From Kordiimonas aestuarii (GTDB taxonomy: Bacteria; Pseudomonadota; Alphaproteobacteria; Sphingomonadales; Kordiimonadaceae), in the NCBI RefSeq assembly GCF_025574465.1, contig NZ_JAOBPP010000014.1:82166-146165 (forward strand): a stretch of DNA of 64,000 nt. Reading direction: 5' to 3'. Made by a program: the position numbers and the translations under genes. Below the pieces are notes generated by a model that was given only the letters and a program-made list of their open reading frames with translations, was not told the DNA's origin and made no database searches. This document shows, piece after piece, positions 62,008 through 64,000 of this stretch. Every line of letters starts with the position of its first letter. Positions within the stretch are counted from its first letter, which is position 1.

Positions 62008-63135
62008 ATGCAGGGCGAACATCTCAAAATCTGTGTCGTGAGCGACGCCTGGCACCCCCAGGTGAACGGGGTCGTGCGCACGCTGGACACCCTCAGGCAC
62101 CACCTGAAGGCGCGTGGGCACCGGGTGTATATGTTGACCCCCAAAATGTTCAAAACCATACCGTGCCCCAGCTATCCTGAAATCCGCCTCAGCCTGAATA
62201 TTCCGTTCCGGCTTTCAGCGATCATGAACCGCTGGCAGGTTGACGCCGTGCACATCGCCACCGAAGGCCCGCTTGGCTGGGCGGCGCGGCGCTGGTGCAT
62301 TAAACACGGACGCCCCTTCACCACCGCCTACCACACCGCTTTCCCGGAATATATCGAGGCACGCTTTCCCATAAAGGCAGACAGGCTGTACCCGATTTTC
62401 CGCCGGTTCCACGCCAAAAGCGCGGGTGTGCTTGTCGCCACCCCCACGGTGCGGGCGCTACTGGCGCAAAAAGGCTTCTCCAATATCGTTGACTGGACCC
62501 GCGGTGTGGACACCACGCAGTTTTCGCCGCACCAGCCCAAGGCATGGGATTATGAAGGACCGGTGCAGCTTTATGTTGGCCGCGTGGCGGTTGAAAAAAA
62601 CATCGAGGCTTTCCTGCGCAGCACAGTGCCCGGCACCAAGGTGGTTGTAGGCGATGGCCCGGCTCTGAAAAAACTGCAGGCAGAGTACCCGACAGTAAAC
62701 TTCCTCGGTGCAAAATTTGGTGCCGACCTCGCGGCCGCCTACGCCAGCGCGGACGTATTTGTCTTCCCCAGCAGGACCGACACCTTTGGCCTCGTGATGA
62801 TCGAAGCACTGGCCTGCGGCACCCCTGTGGCGGCCTATCCGGTGCAGGGTCCGCTGGACGTCGTCGGCCGTGACGGCACGGGGCCTACCATGACATGGCA
62901 TAAGCCGATTGCCGCGCTGGACACCGAGCTTGATAAAGCGATCACGCGCGCGCTGGCGCTGAAGCGGGAGGATTGTGCGGCCTTTGCCCGGACTTATGAC
63001 TGGGGCACGGTAACTGATCAGTTTCTTCATGCATTATGTGTCCGCCCTGAAATGGATGCCAGCGCACATGCCTGCATCCCGGCATCCCACGCGGACCTGC
63101 GCGAAAATGATCTGCGCGAAAGTGACCTGCGCTAG
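62008..63135 (+). CDS. GT4-type glycosyltransferase
   Basis: 375 residues, two Rossmann domains. N-domain 'KICVVSDAWHPQVNGVVRTLDTLRHHLKARGHRVYMLTP' and 'VHIATEGPLGWAARRWCIKHGRPFTTAYHTAFPEY'; C-domain 'LYVGRVAVEKNIEAFL', 'VVGDGPALKKLQAEYP', 'VFVFPSRTDTFGLVMIEALACGTPVAAYP'. It looks like the SqdX/Agt-like group that glycosylates diacylglycerol or phosphatidylinositol-type lipids. Coupled to the phosphoesterase gene. The tail carries a small direct repeat ('LRENDLRESDLR'). The IS element starts 12 bp after its stop. Confidence 0.92.
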   Translation: MQGEHLKICVVSDAWHPQVNGVVRTLDTLRHHLKARGHRVYMLTPKMFKTIPCPSYPEIRLSLNIPFRLSAIMNRWQVDAVHIATEGPLGWAARRWCIKHGRPFTTAYHTAFPEYIEARFPIKADRLYPIFRRFHAKSAGVLVATPTVRALLAQKGFSNIVDWTRGVDTTQFSPHQPKAWDYEGPVQLYVGRVAVEKNIEAFLRSTVPGTKVVVGDGPALKKLQAEYPTVNFLGAKFGADLAAAYASADVFVFPSRTDTFGLVMIEALACGTPVAAYPVQGPLDVVGRDGTGPTMTWHKPIAALDTELDKAITRALALKREDCAAFARTYDWGTVTDQFLHALCVRPEMDASAHACIPASHADLRENDLRESDLR

Positions 63136-63147
63136 GCACCAGCCCTA

Positions 63148-63998
63148 GGCCGGAAACTCATAAAAGGGATTCCCAAACAGGCGAAGATATGATTCAACGC
63201 TTCTCAAATCATTGAGGAGGTTTTGATGCGCCGCCGCCGGTATGAACTGACAGATTATGAATGGTCGATCATAGAGCCTTTGCTGCCGAACAAGCCGCGC
63301 GGGGTGCCTAGGGTGGATGACCGCCGGGTGATCAACGGCATCTTGTGGCGCTTTCGGGCGGGAACGCCGTGGGCAGACATTCCCGAAAGATATGGTCCCT
63401 ACACCACCTGCTACAACCGGTTTGTCCGCTGGCGCAAGGCCGGGGTGTGGGACCGACTGTTCGAGGCGGTGAGCAAAGCCCATGACGGTGACATCATTAT
63501 GATCGACAGCAGCTGTGTCCGTGTGCATCAACAAGGGGCCACGGCAAAAAGGGGGATCAGGACGATGGCTGCATGGGCCGTTCCCGGGGTGGACTGACCA
63601 CCAAAATCCACGCCCTCGTCGATGCGGATGGTCTGCCGATCAGGCTTTCGCTGACTGCTGGACAGACCCACGACAGCAAACCGGCCCTTGATCTGATTGA
63701 GGACATCAAGGAGGAAGCGATCTTGCTCGCTGACAAAGCCTATGATACCGACGCGCTTCGTGCCTTCACCACAGCGCGCAGAGCTTGGGCCAATATTCCG
63801 CCAAAAGCCAACCGCAAGCAGTCCTTTACCTTCAGTAAATGGCTGTACCGACACCGTAATCTCGTCGAGCGTTTCTTCAATAAGCTCAAGCACTATCGGG
63901 GCATTGCAACGCGCTATGACAAAAACCCGGAGAATTTCCTCGCCGCTGTAAAACTGGCTTCAGTCTGTATCTGGTTGAAAAATTATGAGTCTACGACC
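63148..63998 (+). mobile_element. IS5-family (IS427-type) insertion sequence
   Basis: The element is 851 bp. The left end GGCCGGAAACTCATAA and the inverted right end GGTCGTAGACTCATAA match at 13 of 16 positions, and both ends are bordered by TA (63146-63147 and 63999-64000), the target duplication expected for the IS427 subgroup. It encodes a two-frame transposase. It sits 12 bp past the glycosyltransferase stop; the right flank lies outside the window. Confidence 0.9.
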
Positions 63999-64000
63999 TA
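63226..64000 (+). CDS. IS5-family transposase, two frames joined by -1 frameshift
   Basis: Frame 1 runs from ATG 63226 (GAGGAGG upstream) to a stop at 63597: 'YELTDYEWSIIEPLLPNKPRG', 'RVINGILWRFRAGTPWADIPERYGP' and the first catalytic Asp in 'IIMIDSSCVRVHQQGATAK'. The -1 frame continues from the A5G5 run at 63546-63555 into KKGDQDDGCMGRSRGGLTTK, then 'ILLADKAYDTDALR' (second Asp) and 'HRNLVERFFNKLKHYRGIATRYDK' (Glu). Programmed frameshifting at such runs is usual in this group. The last codon is TA plus the first base after the window, so the stop is formed by the target duplication. Confidence 0.9.

Noticed and set aside
63148..64000. Broken transposase pseudogene
   Set aside because: The two frames join by a simple -1 shift at an A5G5 run, as is normal for this IS group, and both inverted repeats and the TA duplication are intact.

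Overview
The window is a high-GC chromosomal segment of a Gram-negative bacterium, most likely a marine or environmental alphaproteobacterium (Kordiimonadales/Rhodospirillales-like is my guess, not proven). The reasons are two large TonB-dependent receptors, a tandem TonB C-terminal protein, egtBD, a ROSE-type RNA thermometer before hsp20, a metallophosphoesterase/glycosyltransferase pair and an RNA that looks like the alphaproteobacterial mmgR (alpha-r8) family. Coding density is high, most genes look vertically inherited, and the only complete mobile element is an IS5-family (IS427-type) copy at the right edge.

Layout. 1-3.7 kb: NHL-repeat secreted protein, LysR regulator, Hsp20 with thermometer, single-domain response regulator, tandem TonB_C protein. 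3.8-6.2 kb: two acyl-CoA dehydrogenases. 6.5-10 kb: a signalling island with a REC-histidine kinase, an Rcp1-like response regulator and a kinase whose N-terminus is an ethylene-binding (ETR1-type) membrane domain. 10.1-12.7 kb: DUF3034 outer-membrane protein plus a secreted truncated haemoglobin, and a membrane kinase. 12.7-18.5 kb: IorB-like molybdoenzyme subunit, glutaminase, fatty-acid desaturase, small membrane protein, DUF1697. 18.6-22.7 kb: ergothioneine genes egtBD divergent from a BCCT (betaine-type) transporter. 22.8-32 kb: two glutathione transferases, an XRE-controlled membrane protein/hydrolase operon, an alanine-glyoxylate-type aminotransferase, a TfoX-like protein, a DUF2461 remnant, and a CadC-like regulator divergent from a secreted lectin-like protein. 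32-37.5 kb: hybrid kinase, a solute-binding protein gene broken by an in-frame TGA, tandem DUF547 genes.

37.6-41.1 kb: siderophore receptor plus PepSY membrane protein behind a Fur-like site. 41-43 kb: chemoreceptor and a small coupled gene. 43.2-46.7 kb: OxyR-like regulator without the redox cysteines, divergent from beta-carbonic anhydrase and a SulP transporter (a likely bicarbonate supply module). 46.7-50.3 kb: small genes including chaB, and an S9 peptidase. 50.4-53.6 kb: GntR (YtrA-type)/ABC ATPase/permease operon with a perfect operator palindrome. Then tRNA-Val(GAC), a patatin/Omp85 type Vd protein, N-formylglutamate amidohydrolase, a second TonB receptor, the small RNA, the phosphoesterase/glycosyltransferase pair and the IS element.

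The most interesting items are the ethylene-receptor-like kinase with its Rcp1-like partner, the minus-strand small RNA near 60.7 kb, the hsp20 thermometer, the cysteine-less OxyR-like regulator next to the carbonic anhydrase module, and the TGA-interrupted binding protein. All family assignments are made by eye from motifs; no database search was run.
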